DNA from: an uncultured Rhodoblastus sp.
GTDB taxonomy: Bacteria; Pseudomonadota; Alphaproteobacteria; Rhizobiales; Beijerinckiaceae
Assembly: GCF_903903185.1 (NCBI RefSeq)
Contig: NZ_CAIUXT010000072.1
Coordinates: 1-48,402 of the forward strand
Direction: 5' to 3'
DNA length: 48,402 nt
This document shows, in pieces, positions 32,713 to 40,901 of this stretch (the stretch's first letter is position 1; every line of letters starts with the position of its first letter). Made by a program: the position numbers and the translations under genes. The notes under the pieces are model-generated. The model was not told the DNA's origin and ran no database searches. It saw nothing but the letters and a program-made list of their open reading frames with translations.

Positions 32713-33840
32713 TCATGAACGTATCCGCGCGCCTGACAAGCCCGAAGCGGCGAGATGAGCCCTTGCGCAGGCCTCCACCTTTCGCATCACGCTGGGCAAG
32801 GCGGCGGCGCGCATCCGGCTCTCATCGAGCCAGACAAAGCCTTCCGGCGCCGGCGTCGATCGCGGCGCGGCGCCGACGAAAACCGTCAGGTTCAAGGCGA
32901 AATGGGTAAAAATATGATCCACTTCGCCGGCATGGCGCCACGCCACGCCGGGCATCGGCGCCCCTTTGAGCGCGCCTTGCGCGAATTGGCGCAAGGCCCA
33001 GTCCGGCGAGCGCTCGGCGCGCCAGTCGGCGCAGCAAAACTCGACCATGCCTCCGAGCAGGCCGCGCGGCGGCCTTGTCCGCGTCAACAGGGCGCCGTCG
33101 GCGCGGCGCAGGTAAAACGTCGCCCCGCGCCGCAGCGGACGCGGCTTTTTCAAAGCCTTGCGCGGAAAATCCTCCGGATGGCCGCAAGCCGCGCCGGCGC
33201 AATCGCCGTGCAGCGGACAATGCCCGCAATCGGGATTGCGCGGCGTGCACAAAGTCGCCCCGAAATCCATGCCGGCCTGGGCGAAATCGCCGGCGCGGTC
33301 TTGTGGCGTCAGGCTTTCGACAAAGGCGTAGATCGCCTTTTTGGCCGCGGGAAGCGGCGTCTCCAGCGCCAGCAGCCGGGCGGCGTAGCGCTCGATATTG
33401 CCATCGACGACAATGGCGCGCCGGCCATGGGCGATGGCGACGATGGCTGCCGCCGTATAGGGGCCGATACCCGGAAGGCCCCGCAATTGCGCCTCGTCGG
33501 TCGGAAAGACGCCGCCGAAATCGGCGACGATTTTTTGCGCGCAGGCGTGGAGGTTGCGCGCCCGCGAATAATAGCCTAGCCCGGCCCAGGCCTGCATGAC
33601 CTGTTCGACCGGCGCCGCCGCGAGGTTTTCGACACGAGGCCAGAGCGCCATGAATTTGCGGTAATAGGCGGCGACGGTGACGACGCTGGTCTGCTGGAGC
33701 ATGATTTCCGACAGCCAGACCGCGTAAACATCGGATTTTGCGCCAGACGCCGCGCGCCAGGGCAGGTCGCGGCGGCTGGAATCATACCAGTCGAGCAGCT
33801 TTTTTGCCCGCACATCGCCTTGCGTCTTGCTTTTGCCCAT
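32713..33840 (-). CDS. mutY: Adenine DNA glycosylase
   Basis: Removes adenine opposite 8-oxoguanine. N-terminal catalytic domain with SEIMLQQTSVVTVAAYY, the helix-hairpin-helix GLPGIGPYTAAAI, the catalytic Asp in VVDGNIERY, and the 4Fe-4S loop CTPRNPDCGHCPLHGDC (C-x6-C-x2-C-x5-C). The C-terminal NUDIX-like domain that reads 8-oxoG follows (PRGLLGGMVEFC, GEVDHIFTHFALNL). 375 aa. The ATG is preceded by GGAAGA and overlaps, head to head, the ATG of the DUF721 gene (CATG), so the two share a tiny divergent promoter area that must lie inside each other's coding region. Confidence 0.96.
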   Translation of the reverse strand: MGKSKTQGDVRAKKLLDWYDSSRRDLPWRAASGAKSDVYAVWLSEIMLQQTSVVTVAAYYRKFMALWPRVENLAAAPVEQVMQAWAGLGYYSRARNLHACAQKIVADFGGVFPTDEAQLRGLPGIGPYTAAAIVAIAHGRRAIVVDGNIERYAARLLALETPLPAAKKAIYAFVESLTPQDRAGDFAQAGMDFGATLCTPRNPDCGHCPLHGDCAGAACGHPEDFPRKALKKPRPLRRGATFYLRRADGALLTRTRPPRGLLGGMVEFCCADWRAERSPDWALRQFAQGALKGAPMPGVAWRHAGEVDHIFTHFALNLTVFVGAAPRSTPAPEGFVWLDESRMRAAALPSVMRKVEACARAHLAASGLSGARIRS

Positions 33841-34369
33841 GGCTCTTCCAAGATGGCGCATGGCGCCTTCGAAAAAATTCTCCAAACCCGTCCCGCTCGC
33901 CGAACTCGTCGGCGTCGCGGTCGACCCTTTGCTGGCCAGACAGGGCTTTGGCCAGTCGAGCCTCATCCTGCACTGGGACGACATCGTTGGCGCGCGTCTT
34001 GGCGCCTGCAGCGAGCCCATCAAACTGCAATGGCCTCGCCGCCCCGTCCAGCGCCTTCCAGAGGCTTCAGTCGAGCCGGCGACGCTGGTGCTGCGCGTTT
34101 CGGGGGGCATGGCCATCGAAATCCAGCACATGGCGCCGCAACTGATCGAGCGCGTCAATTCCCATCTCGGCTGGCGGGCGGTGGGACGGCTGGCGATCCG
34201 CCAAGGTCCGCTGAGCAAGGCCCTTGCGCGCCCGCGCATTGCTCCGCCCGACGCGCAGGCTCTGGCCGAGGCGGGCAAAGCCACGCAGGGCGTGGAGGAC
34301 GAAGATCTGCGCAAGGCCCTGACGCTTCTGGGCGCGCGGGCGCTACGCGGGCCTGCGGGGCGAGAATGA
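33839..34369 (+). CDS. DUF721 / DciA-family protein
   Basis: 176 aa. The core KPVPLAELVGVAVDPLLARQGFG then LILHWDDIVGARLGACSEPIKLQWPR, ATLVLRVSGGMAIEIQHMAPQLIERVNSHLGW is the DUF721 domain, which in many bacteria is the DciA helicase-operator fold acting in replication initiation. The last 40 residues are a helical extension. ATG 33839 (overlapping mutY's start) or ATG 33860 are both possible; neither has a clear ribosome site. The position next to mutY is common in this order. Confidence 0.85.
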   Translation: MALPRWRMAPSKKFSKPVPLAELVGVAVDPLLARQGFGQSSLILHWDDIVGARLGACSEPIKLQWPRRPVQRLPEASVEPATLVLRVSGGMAIEIQHMAPQLIERVNSHLGWRAVGRLAIRQGPLSKALARPRIAPPDAQALAEAGKATQGVEDEDLRKALTLLGARALRGPAGRE

Positions 34370-34480
34370 GTGAAATTTCTAAAACGCCGGAGCACAATAT
34401 TTCGCCGTCCGGACAGCCGGCGCGAGATACGCGGCTTCAGGCCGAATCCGGATAGAGCGGCGCCATTCGCAACGCCTCCC

Positions 34481-34514
34481 CGAATCGCGGGCCGGAAAAA
34501 CGGCTCGCGATTCG
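34481..34514. terminator. Stem-loop between DUF721 and Cache genes
   Basis: A 13-bp stem (CGAATCGCGGGCC with GGCTCGCGATTCG, one G-U) around an 8-base loop, followed by CAGAATTTTGG on the plus strand. It may end both convergent transcripts; the T run is weak. Confidence 0.45.
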
Positions 34515-34568
34515 CAGAATTTTGGCGAATCGATCAAACCCGGGGGCTTGGCGGAGCGACGCCCGAGC

Positions 34569-35045
34569 TTATTTGTAGTAGCCAACGCCGCAGCCCAAAT
34601 CACCCACCTTGGTGACCAGGCTTACTTTCGGAACTGGGGTCTTGTCCGGCCCGGGCTTTGGAAACACATAGGCAACCTCGGTGATTTCACCTTCGGGCTT
34701 CTGTTCCGCGGCAAAAATGGCCTCGCCGAAAGCATTTCCGGTGGGGTCCTTCAGCGTCCTGATGTCCAGACCGAGCAACCGCTTGGAATTCGGGTTGCCG
34801 ATGGCGACGAACTCGCCATTGGCAACCTTGGTGCAAAACACATAAAGGTCGCGGTCGAGGAACCCGCCGTCGGCGCTGTTGAACGAGTCAAGGGCCTTGG
34901 ACTTGTCGGCTTTGACGGCGGCGACCGCTTTGGTCAGCAGGGCTTTGGCTTCCGCCGCCGTGCCGCCGGGTTGCTGCGCAAAGGCGGCCGATGAGGACAA
35001 AAGAACCGCAACGGAGGCCGCAGCGATCAGAAATGGACGAAACAT
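34569..35045 (-). CDS. Periplasmic single-Cache-domain protein
   Basis: 158 aa. Signal peptide at residues 1-23 (MFRPFLIAAASVAVLLSSSAAFA). The mature part is a Cache_2-type sensor domain: AKALLTKAVAAVKADKSKALDSFN, FLDRDLYVFCTKVANGEFVAIGNP, LLGLDIRTLKDPTGNAFG and a C-terminal GCGVGYYK. It lacks any transmembrane or signalling partner, so it would be a soluble periplasmic binder of small carboxylates, as similar stand-alone proteins are thought to be. GGAGGAA lies 4 bases before the ATG. Confidence 0.88.
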   Translation of the reverse strand: MFRPFLIAAASVAVLLSSSAAFAQQPGGTAAEAKALLTKAVAAVKADKSKALDSFNSADGGFLDRDLYVFCTKVANGEFVAIGNPNSKRLLGLDIRTLKDPTGNAFGEAIFAAEQKPEGEITEVAYVFPKPGPDKTPVPKVSLVTKVGDLGCGVGYYK

Positions 35046-35383
35046 GGCATTCCTCCCGGTATGAATAGCGTGCCTATGGCATCTTTGAAGCGATGCCATT
35101 TGCTGGCCGCATGGTTGTTGTAACGCCATGCTTGGTAGCACGAGTTCGTGAACGCCATCAAGCCGGTCTAAAAAAGCCAATGCCTGAACGCTGCCGATAA
35201 CAATCTGAAATGACGTTTTAAAGCGGTTCCCGATACCCAAGGCCAAGCTCGTTCACGTTTCCTTGATGGCGATTACGCCGCCACCCAGCCAGATCGCAAA
35301 TCAGCAATCAAATCAAATCGAAACGAAACGAAAAGAAACGCGCCAGATCGCGTCCTGCCGCAGCGGAAGCCGGGGACAGGCGC
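35046..35383. other. Intergenic gap with pentanucleotide repeats
   Basis: 338 bases with no gene found. At 35306-35340 there are seven 5-base units of the type AATCA/AATCG/AAACG. Otherwise only the promoter area of the Cache gene is expected here. Confidence 0.5.
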
Positions 35384-35608
35384 TCAGCTCCCCTGCCCCA
35401 GTTGTTTGAGCCGCAAAAGCTTGGCTTCCGGACCGGCGTAGGGTTCCTGGCGATCGACGTTCCAGTAGCGCAGATCTTCGAGCGCGACATGCGCGCCGGT
35501 GGCGGCGCAGACGACGTATGCGCCCGGCTTCTTGATCTTGAAATCGCCGTCGAGATATTCGACTTCCGCCGGTCCGCTCAAGGCGACGCGGCGATCAATC
35601 CGGTTCAT
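35384..35608 (-). CDS. DUF2093 protein
   Basis: 74 aa, alphaproteobacterial DUF2093: RRVALSGPAEVEYLDGDFKI, then KKPGAYVVCAATGAHVALED and LRYWNVDRQEPYAGPEAKLL, with the conserved Cys and the YWNVDRQE block. Small, cytoplasmic, function unknown. It is the nearest same-strand gene downstream of the kinase, 86 bases away. Confidence 0.92.
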   Translation of the reverse strand: MNRIDRRVALSGPAEVEYLDGDFKIKKPGAYVVCAATGAHVALEDLRYWNVDRQEPYAGPEAKLLRLKQLGQGS

Positions 35609-35694
35609 GCGCGGTTTCCGTTCCGGCCCGGTTCACGATAGGGCCAAAACCATTTAACGCCGATGGCGGCGCGCATCAATCCCGGCGTCTCAAT

Positions 35695-37161
35695 CTAGAT
35701 CCCGAAACCCGCATCCGGTTCGGTCTCGATTTCCTCGCCGAGCGGCGCGGGATCGGTTGGCCGGGGCAGCCGCACCAGCGTGACGGTGCAGGGCGCCTGG
35801 GCGGCGATGCGCGCGGCGACCGGGCCAATGTCGCGCCGGCGCGGCGAACCGGCGCCGATCACCAACTGATCGACATGGTTTTCGCGCGCAAAATCGATCA
35901 GGGCGGCGGCCGGATCGGTCGCCTCCAGCGCATGGGCCGTCACCTGTTCCGGCCGCAGCCCGAGACCGCTGGCCCAGGCGCGCATGTCCACCAGTCGCCC
36001 GACATGGAGGTTGCGGCCCTGCTCGTCCTGCGGGTTGTCGATGCGCAGGCGGCTGGTTTTGATGACGGTGACACAGGCGAGCCGCGCGCCTGGCGCGGTC
36101 TTCATGACCCGCCCCGCCGTGTCGCGCACGACCTCGGCGAGCGCCGCGTTTTCCGCCGCGAGATCGATCGCCGCCATGACGATGGGCGCGCTCGCCCGGC
36201 GCGACGCCATCGAGCGCGAAAAACGGGTCGGCTCGAATTTTTGGCGCCACCAGCGCCGGCGCGCCGTCAGCCAGGAATCGGCGCGCGACTTTTCCGCCCG
36301 CCCGGTCAGACGGATCTGTCCCGGGTTGGCGAGGTCGAGCGCCAGTTGCGCCGCAGTCGAATAGCGCTGGTCCGCCTCCGGCTCCAGGCAATGCAAAATC
36401 GCCTCCTGCAGCCAGGGCGGACAATCGGGATTGAGCGAACGCGGCGGTTCGGGATCGCGCCACAACCGCCGCGCCAGCGCGGCCTTCTTGCGCGGATAGC
36501 CGAACGGCCGCACCCCGGTCAGCAGATAATAAAGCACCACCCCGAGCGCGAAAATATCGCTGCGCGGATCGCTGCGGTCGCGGGCGATCTGTTCAGGAGA
36601 AAGATAGGGGCCGGTGCCGATGGGCACGCGGAACTCCTCGGCCAGCAGGTCGGGCAAAAGGTCGTGGCGCGACAGACCGAAGTCGATCAGGGTGAATTCG
36701 CCGTCCGGCCGGCGCATGATATTGGACGGCTTGAGGTCGAGATGGATGACGTTCTGGCGATGCAGGTCGGTGAGCGCGCGGGCGACGCCAATTCCGATCT
36801 CGACCACTTGCGATGCCGGGAGCGGCGCGTCGTCAACCCGATCGAGCAGCGAGGCGCCCTCGACCCATTCCATCACGATATAAGGTTTCTTGCTGAAATC
36901 GCCGGAAGCGATGAATTTTGGCGCATGGGGGCCGCTGAGCAGGGGCAAGATCATCTGCTCCATTTCGAAGCTGACGATGGCCGTGGCGTCGTCGCCGTCC
37001 TGCACGATCGGCGCCTTTAGAATCGCCGGGGGCGACATATCGTCGCGGGTGACCCGCCAGATATGGGCCATGCCGCCGACATGCAGACGCTCCACCAGCC
37101 GAAAACCGTCGATGACGTCGCCGGGGCGCAGATCGGAAAAGCCGGGCGTTTCGCTGGAAAT
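35695..37161 (-). CDS. Serine/threonine kinase fused to a universal stress domain
   Basis: The N-terminal Hanks-type kinase (about residues 18-275) has the Gly-loop LHVGGMAHIW, Lys49 in ILKAP, the catalytic loop HLDLKPSNIM (Leu in place of the usual Arg), the metal site LIDFGLSR and the APE-like LSPEQIARDRSDPRSDIFALG. The C-terminal universal stress (UspA) domain (about 325-465) has VIGAGSPRRRDIGPVAARIA and a final VTLVRLP. No membrane span, so it is cytoplasmic. The first standard start, GTG 37095, cuts off the first beta strand; in-frame codons upstream read GDVIDGFRLVERL, and ATT at 37159-37161 has GGGAG at a 7-base spacing, so ATT is taken as the start. Confidence 0.85.
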   Translation of the reverse strand: MSSETPGFSDLRPGDVIDGFRLVERLHVGGMAHIWRVTRDDMSPPAILKAPIVQDGDDATAIVSFEMEQMILPLLSGPHAPKFIASGDFSKKPYIVMEWVEGASLLDRVDDAPLPASQVVEIGIGVARALTDLHRQNVIHLDLKPSNIMRRPDGEFTLIDFGLSRHDLLPDLLAEEFRVPIGTGPYLSPEQIARDRSDPRSDIFALGVVLYYLLTGVRPFGYPRKKAALARRLWRDPEPPRSLNPDCPPWLQEAILHCLEPEADQRYSTAAQLALDLANPGQIRLTGRAEKSRADSWLTARRRWWRQKFEPTRFSRSMASRRASAPIVMAAIDLAAENAALAEVVRDTAGRVMKTAPGARLACVTVIKTSRLRIDNPQDEQGRNLHVGRLVDMRAWASGLGLRPEQVTAHALEATDPAAALIDFARENHVDQLVIGAGSPRRRDIGPVAARIAAQAPCTVTLVRLPRPTDPAPLGEEIETEPDAGFGI

Positions 37162-37369
37162 GGGACGACTCCCTCGATTTAGTCTCGCCTGAACTGTTCT
37201 AGCAGGATTTTTGCGCGAAAACCGGCGGCTGATTTTTTGCAGATGCGGCCCGGCCCGGCCGGCGGCGCCGCAAGCCTAAGCAATCCGGCTAAATTGATAC
37301 CTATGCAGGGTGTTTTCCCCCCCAAGCTGCGCTAGTAAGGGCGCGTCATCCTCGCGGGGAGTTCATTTC

Positions 37370-38587
37370 ATGACGCCTAAAAAAATTCTGGTCGCCCAGG
37401 GCGGCGGCCCCACTGCCGTCATCAACCAGTCGCTGGCCGGAGTCGTGCTCGAAGCGCGCAAGTTCCGAGGCGTCAGCCGGGTCTATGGCGCCCATCATGG
37501 CGTCAGCGGCATCGTCAACGAAGATCTGCTCGATCTGACCCAGGAAACCAGCCATAATCTCGAAATGGTCGCCAATACGCCGTCCTCGGCCCTCGGTTCG
37601 ACCCGGGACAAGCCCGACGCCAAATATTGCCACGAAATCTTCAAGGTTTTGCAGGCGCATGAAATCGGCGCCTTCTTCTATATCGGCGGCAACGATTCCT
37701 CCGATACGGTGCGTATCGTCTCCGAGGAGGCGCACAAGGCCAAATATCCTTTGCGCTGCATTCATATTCCGAAAACCATCGACAATGATCTCGTCGGCAA
37801 CGACCACACGCCGGGCTTTCCCTCCGCCGCGCGTTTCGTCGCCCAGGCTTTCACCGGCGTCAATCTCGACAATGCCGCTTTGCCCGGCGTCTATGTCGGC
37901 GTGGTGATGGGCCGTCATGCGGGTTTCCTCACCGCCGCTTCGGCGCTCGGCAAGAAATTCCCCGAGGACGGCCCGCATCTGATCTATGTGCCGGAACGGG
38001 TGTTCGACATCGACAAGTTCCTCGCCGACGTCAAGGCCACCTATGAACGGCTCGGCCGCTGCGTGATCGCGGTTTCGGAGGGCATTCACGACGCCAAGGG
38101 CGTGCCGATCATCACCAAGCTGGCCGAGCAGATCGAGCATGACGCCCATGGCAATGTCCAGCTTTCGGGCACCGGCGCGCTGGCCGACCTGTTGTGCGAG
38201 GAGATCAAGATCAAGCTCAAGATCAAAAGGGTGCGCGGCGACACGTTCGGCTATCTGCAACGCTCGTTCATCGGCTGCGTCTCCGACGTCGACCAGCGCG
38301 AAGCGCGCGAAGTCGGCGAAAAGGCGGTGCAATACGCCATGTGGGGCGACCGCAGCGGCTCGGTGACGATCCAGCGCATCGGCTATTATTCGGTCGATTA
38401 CGAACTCGCGCCGCTCGAAGCCATCGCCGGCAAGACGCGGGTGATGGAGGACGAATTTCTGTCCGAGTGCGGCACCAACGTGACCGACGCCTTCCGCCTC
38501 TATCTGCGGCCCTTGCTCGGCTCGCACATGCCCGACGCCTATCGGCTGCGCCCCAATGCGGTGGCCAAGGAACTGCACAAGGGTTGA
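37370..38587 (+). CDS. pfp: PPi-dependent 6-phosphofructokinase
   Basis: Interconverts fructose 6-phosphate and fructose 1,6-bisphosphate with pyrophosphate. It has the nucleotide-region AQGGGPTAVINQSLAGV, GGNDSSDTVRIV in place of the ATP-type GGDGS (the Asp marks PPi use), PKTIDNDLVGNDHTPGFPSAA, VMGRHAGFLTAAS and ISEGIHD-like VSEGIHDAKG. 405 aa, complete. GGGGAG precedes ATG 37370. PPi-PFK is common in methylotrophic and related Hyphomicrobiales. A perfect stem-loop follows the stop. Confidence 0.93.
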   Translation: MTPKKILVAQGGGPTAVINQSLAGVVLEARKFRGVSRVYGAHHGVSGIVNEDLLDLTQETSHNLEMVANTPSSALGSTRDKPDAKYCHEIFKVLQAHEIGAFFYIGGNDSSDTVRIVSEEAHKAKYPLRCIHIPKTIDNDLVGNDHTPGFPSAARFVAQAFTGVNLDNAALPGVYVGVVMGRHAGFLTAASALGKKFPEDGPHLIYVPERVFDIDKFLADVKATYERLGRCVIAVSEGIHDAKGVPIITKLAEQIEHDAHGNVQLSGTGALADLLCEEIKIKLKIKRVRGDTFGYLQRSFIGCVSDVDQREAREVGEKAVQYAMWGDRSGSVTIQRIGYYSVDYELAPLEAIAGKTRVMEDEFLSECGTNVTDAFRLYLRPLLGSHMPDAYRLRPNAVAKELHKG

Positions 38588-38598
38588 AAGATGAGATG

Positions 38599-38629
38599 GC
38601 GCCGGTTCGGTTGTTCGCCGAACCGGCGC
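38599..38629. promoter_or_regulatory. Perfect 12-bp stem-loop between pfp and the GT25 gene
   Basis: GCGCCGGTTCGG pairs with CCGAACCGGCGC around a 7-base loop. There is no T tract; the GT25 start codon is 11 bases beyond, so the hairpin would sit over or beside its ribosome site (GGAACGGATAG). It may limit translation or stabilise the pfp message. Confidence 0.55.
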
Positions 38630-38640
38630 GGAACGGATAG

Positions 38641-39408
38641 ATGCGCCTCTACTATATCAATCTCGACCGCGAGCAGGACCGCCGCGCCCATATGGAACAG
38701 GCGCTGGCCGGCCTCGATTTCGAGCGCGTCGCGGCAACCGACGGGCGGCAAAGCCCACCGACCGAAAAAGGCCCGACGCGGTTTGAAATCGCCTGCCTGA
38801 CGAGCCATCGCGAGGCCTGGGCGAAGTTTCTAACGACGGATTCAGCCTTCGCCTGCTTTCTCGAAGACGACGTGCATTTTTCGCCCGATTTCGGCGCTTT
38901 TGTTGGCGAGGAAAGCTGGATTCCCGCGACTGCCCAGGCGGTGAAACTCGACACTTTCTTCCAGTCGGTCATGCTGGGGCCGCCCGAGGCGCAGGTGAAA
39001 CGCCGACGTCTGGCCCGGCTTTACACCCGCCACGAAAGCTGCGCCGCCTATATATTGAGCCGCGAGGGCGCCGGCTTTTTTATGCGCGCGACGGAAAAAC
39101 CGACCCTGCCGGTGGATTACATCGTCTTCCCCGAAGACCCGGCCCAGCAAGGTCTTATGCTCCTGCAACTGGCGCCGGCGGTGGCGATCCAGGATTCGCT
39201 CTATCTGCGCCATCATGACCAGGGCAGGAATTTCGCCAGCGCCATCGGCAAGCTCGACGTCGCCAAACCGTCCGAAAAGCAACGAAAAATCCTGTTCACG
39301 CTGCGGCGCGAGGCCGAGCGCCTCTACCGCCAGATTTTCAAGGCGAGACGATATCTCGTCAATCGCCTCGGGCGCGGCCTGCGGCCCGAAATCGTGCCGT
39401 TTGTCTGA
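38641..39408 (+). CDS. Glycosyltransferase family 25 protein
   Basis: A GT25 (LPS-type beta-galactosyltransferase fold) protein of 255 aa. YYINLDREQDRRAHM is the N-terminal signature, CLTSHREAWAKF follows, and FLEDDVHFSPDF carries the acidic metal motif. SCAAYILSREGAGFF and PVDYIVF are later family blocks. The C-terminal basic helix (RYLVNRLGRGL) could contact the membrane. Probably adds a sugar to a surface polysaccharide. Next to the DUF707 gene, with which it probably forms a glycosylation unit. Confidence 0.9.
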   Translation: MRLYYINLDREQDRRAHMEQALAGLDFERVAATDGRQSPPTEKGPTRFEIACLTSHREAWAKFLTTDSAFACFLEDDVHFSPDFGAFVGEESWIPATAQAVKLDTFFQSVMLGPPEAQVKRRRLARLYTRHESCAAYILSREGAGFFMRATEKPTLPVDYIVFPEDPAQQGLMLLQLAPAVAIQDSLYLRHHDQGRNFASAIGKLDVAKPSEKQRKILFTLRREAERLYRQIFKARRYLVNRLGRGLRPEIVPFV

Positions 39409-39461
39409 AACATTTCTGGGGGCGCGCCATCGCACACGTATTCGGCGATTTCTGGACCATT

Positions 39462-40682
39462 TTGAAGTCGGGGCAATTCCGCCACGCCGATTACGCCTGG
39501 CTGCACTTGCGCTCCCGCCTTCTCGCGCCCTTCGCCTTGCTGCATTATCTGCTGGCCGGCGAGGCCTCGGGTTTTCGCCCGACGCCTTTGTTCGATCCGG
39601 ATTTTTTCGCCCGCCATCGCGGGTTGAGCGAGGGCGCGGCCTTCGCCGCCTTCCTGCGCGCGCCGTTGGGCGCCCCGGCCTGCGAGGAATATGACGAAAG
39701 CTTTTATCTCGCGCAAAACCCCGATGTCGCGGCAAGCGGCGTGTCGCCCTGGGCGCATTGCCAGGCGCGTGTCATCGACGATCTGCGCGATCCCTCGAAG
39801 CGCCTCTCCAGCGCTTTCGTCATGATGGCCTATAAGGCCAAGCCGAAGCGCCGCGCCCGCATGCTGCTGAAATTGTTCGAGGAAAGACGCGGACCCCGCC
39901 GCCTCGCCCTGCCCTTGCTCGAAGCCGAACTGAAGGAAAACCAGGCGCGGTTTCGCGCCGAAATCGAGCTGAAAATTCTTAAAAGCGGGCCGAGGCGCCA
40001 CGACCATCTGGTGTTCGTCCAGACCGACGGCCGCCATCCGCGCAGCTTGCACGATGCGGCGCGAAATTACGATCTCTTGCTCAATTATTACGCGCCGCCG
40101 AAGGAGCCGCCTCCGCCCGCCGAATATGTCGTCATGCAGACCGGAACCAAGGTCACGGCGATCGACAAATTGCTCGCCGAACGGCCCGAAATTTTGGGCG
40201 ATTATGCCTATGTTCTGTTTCTCGACGACGACATCGGGATTTCCGCCCAAAAAATCGACCGGCTATTTGCAATCATGCGCGACGAAAAACTCGATCTCGC
40301 GCAACCGTCGCTGACGCCGGATTCTTTTGGCTCCTTCCCGGTTCTCTACCAGCGCCGGAACGGCCCCGGATTTCGCCGGCTCAATTATGTGGAGATCATG
40401 GCCCCGGCCTTTTCGCGCCGCGCGCTCGTCGCCAACAAGGACAATTTTTCAAGGTCGATCAGCGGCTTTTCCGTCGATGCTCTGATCGGCGCGCACAGCC
40501 GGAAATTGTTCGGCGAGACGGCGGCTGTGATCGACGCTGTCGCCGCAGAACACAAGCGCCCGATCGATCTCGACGGCGGCGCGCTCTATCTCTTTCTGAC
40601 CGCCAAGGGCATCGATCCCCGCATCGAAATGCATGTGCTGGAAGCCGAAGAGGAGCTGGAGCATGGGCTGAGGGAAATCTAG
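39462..40682 (+). CDS. DUF707-like glycosyltransferase-associated protein
   Basis: 406 aa from TTG 39462. The C-terminal ~210 residues are DUF707-like: HLVFVQTDGRHPRSLHDAARNYDLLLNYY, DYAYVLFLDDDIGISAQKID (DDD motif as in GT-A proteins), LDLAQPSLTPDSFGS and VEIMAPAFSRRAL. The N-terminal part has two copies of the short motif seen before many glycosyltransferases (FDPDFFARHRG; YDESFYLAQNPDVAASGVSPWAHC). The same frame is open and coding-like upstream to the GT25 stop (AIAHVFGDFWTIL), so the real start may be an uncommon codon nearer 39405-39429. Confidence 0.75.
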   Translation: MKSGQFRHADYAWLHLRSRLLAPFALLHYLLAGEASGFRPTPLFDPDFFARHRGLSEGAAFAAFLRAPLGAPACEEYDESFYLAQNPDVAASGVSPWAHCQARVIDDLRDPSKRLSSAFVMMAYKAKPKRRARMLLKLFEERRGPRRLALPLLEAELKENQARFRAEIELKILKSGPRRHDHLVFVQTDGRHPRSLHDAARNYDLLLNYYAPPKEPPPPAEYVVMQTGTKVTAIDKLLAERPEILGDYAYVLFLDDDIGISAQKIDRLFAIMRDEKLDLAQPSLTPDSFGSFPVLYQRRNGPGFRRLNYVEIMAPAFSRRALVANKDNFSRSISGFSVDALIGAHSRKLFGETAAVIDAVAAEHKRPIDLDGGALYLFLTAKGIDPRIEMHVLEAEEELEHGLREI

Positions 40683-40844
40683 CGGGCCCGTGTTTATCCG
40701 CCTGGCGGCCAAGGGCGGGTGAAGCTGGATCGGCTTAATCCGGATCGAAGTCGCAATCCGCGGGATGTTCGCTGACCCTCTCAAGGCGAAATTGAACATT
40801 CGTCCGCCCGCCAGGGTCCTATGCGCCGGCTTCGAAAATGATGC

Positions 40845-40878
40845 AAACAAAAGAGAGACCGCCGCGAGGCGGTCTCTC
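40845..40878 (-). terminator. Intrinsic terminator of the PEP-CTERM gene
   Basis: An 11-bp perfect stem (GAGAGACCGCC with GGCGGTCTCTC, tetraloop) is followed on the minus strand by TTTTGTTT. It lies 24 bases beyond the gene's stop. Confidence 0.9.
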
Positions 40879-40901
40879 GGTTAGGCAAAACAGGGATATA
40901 T

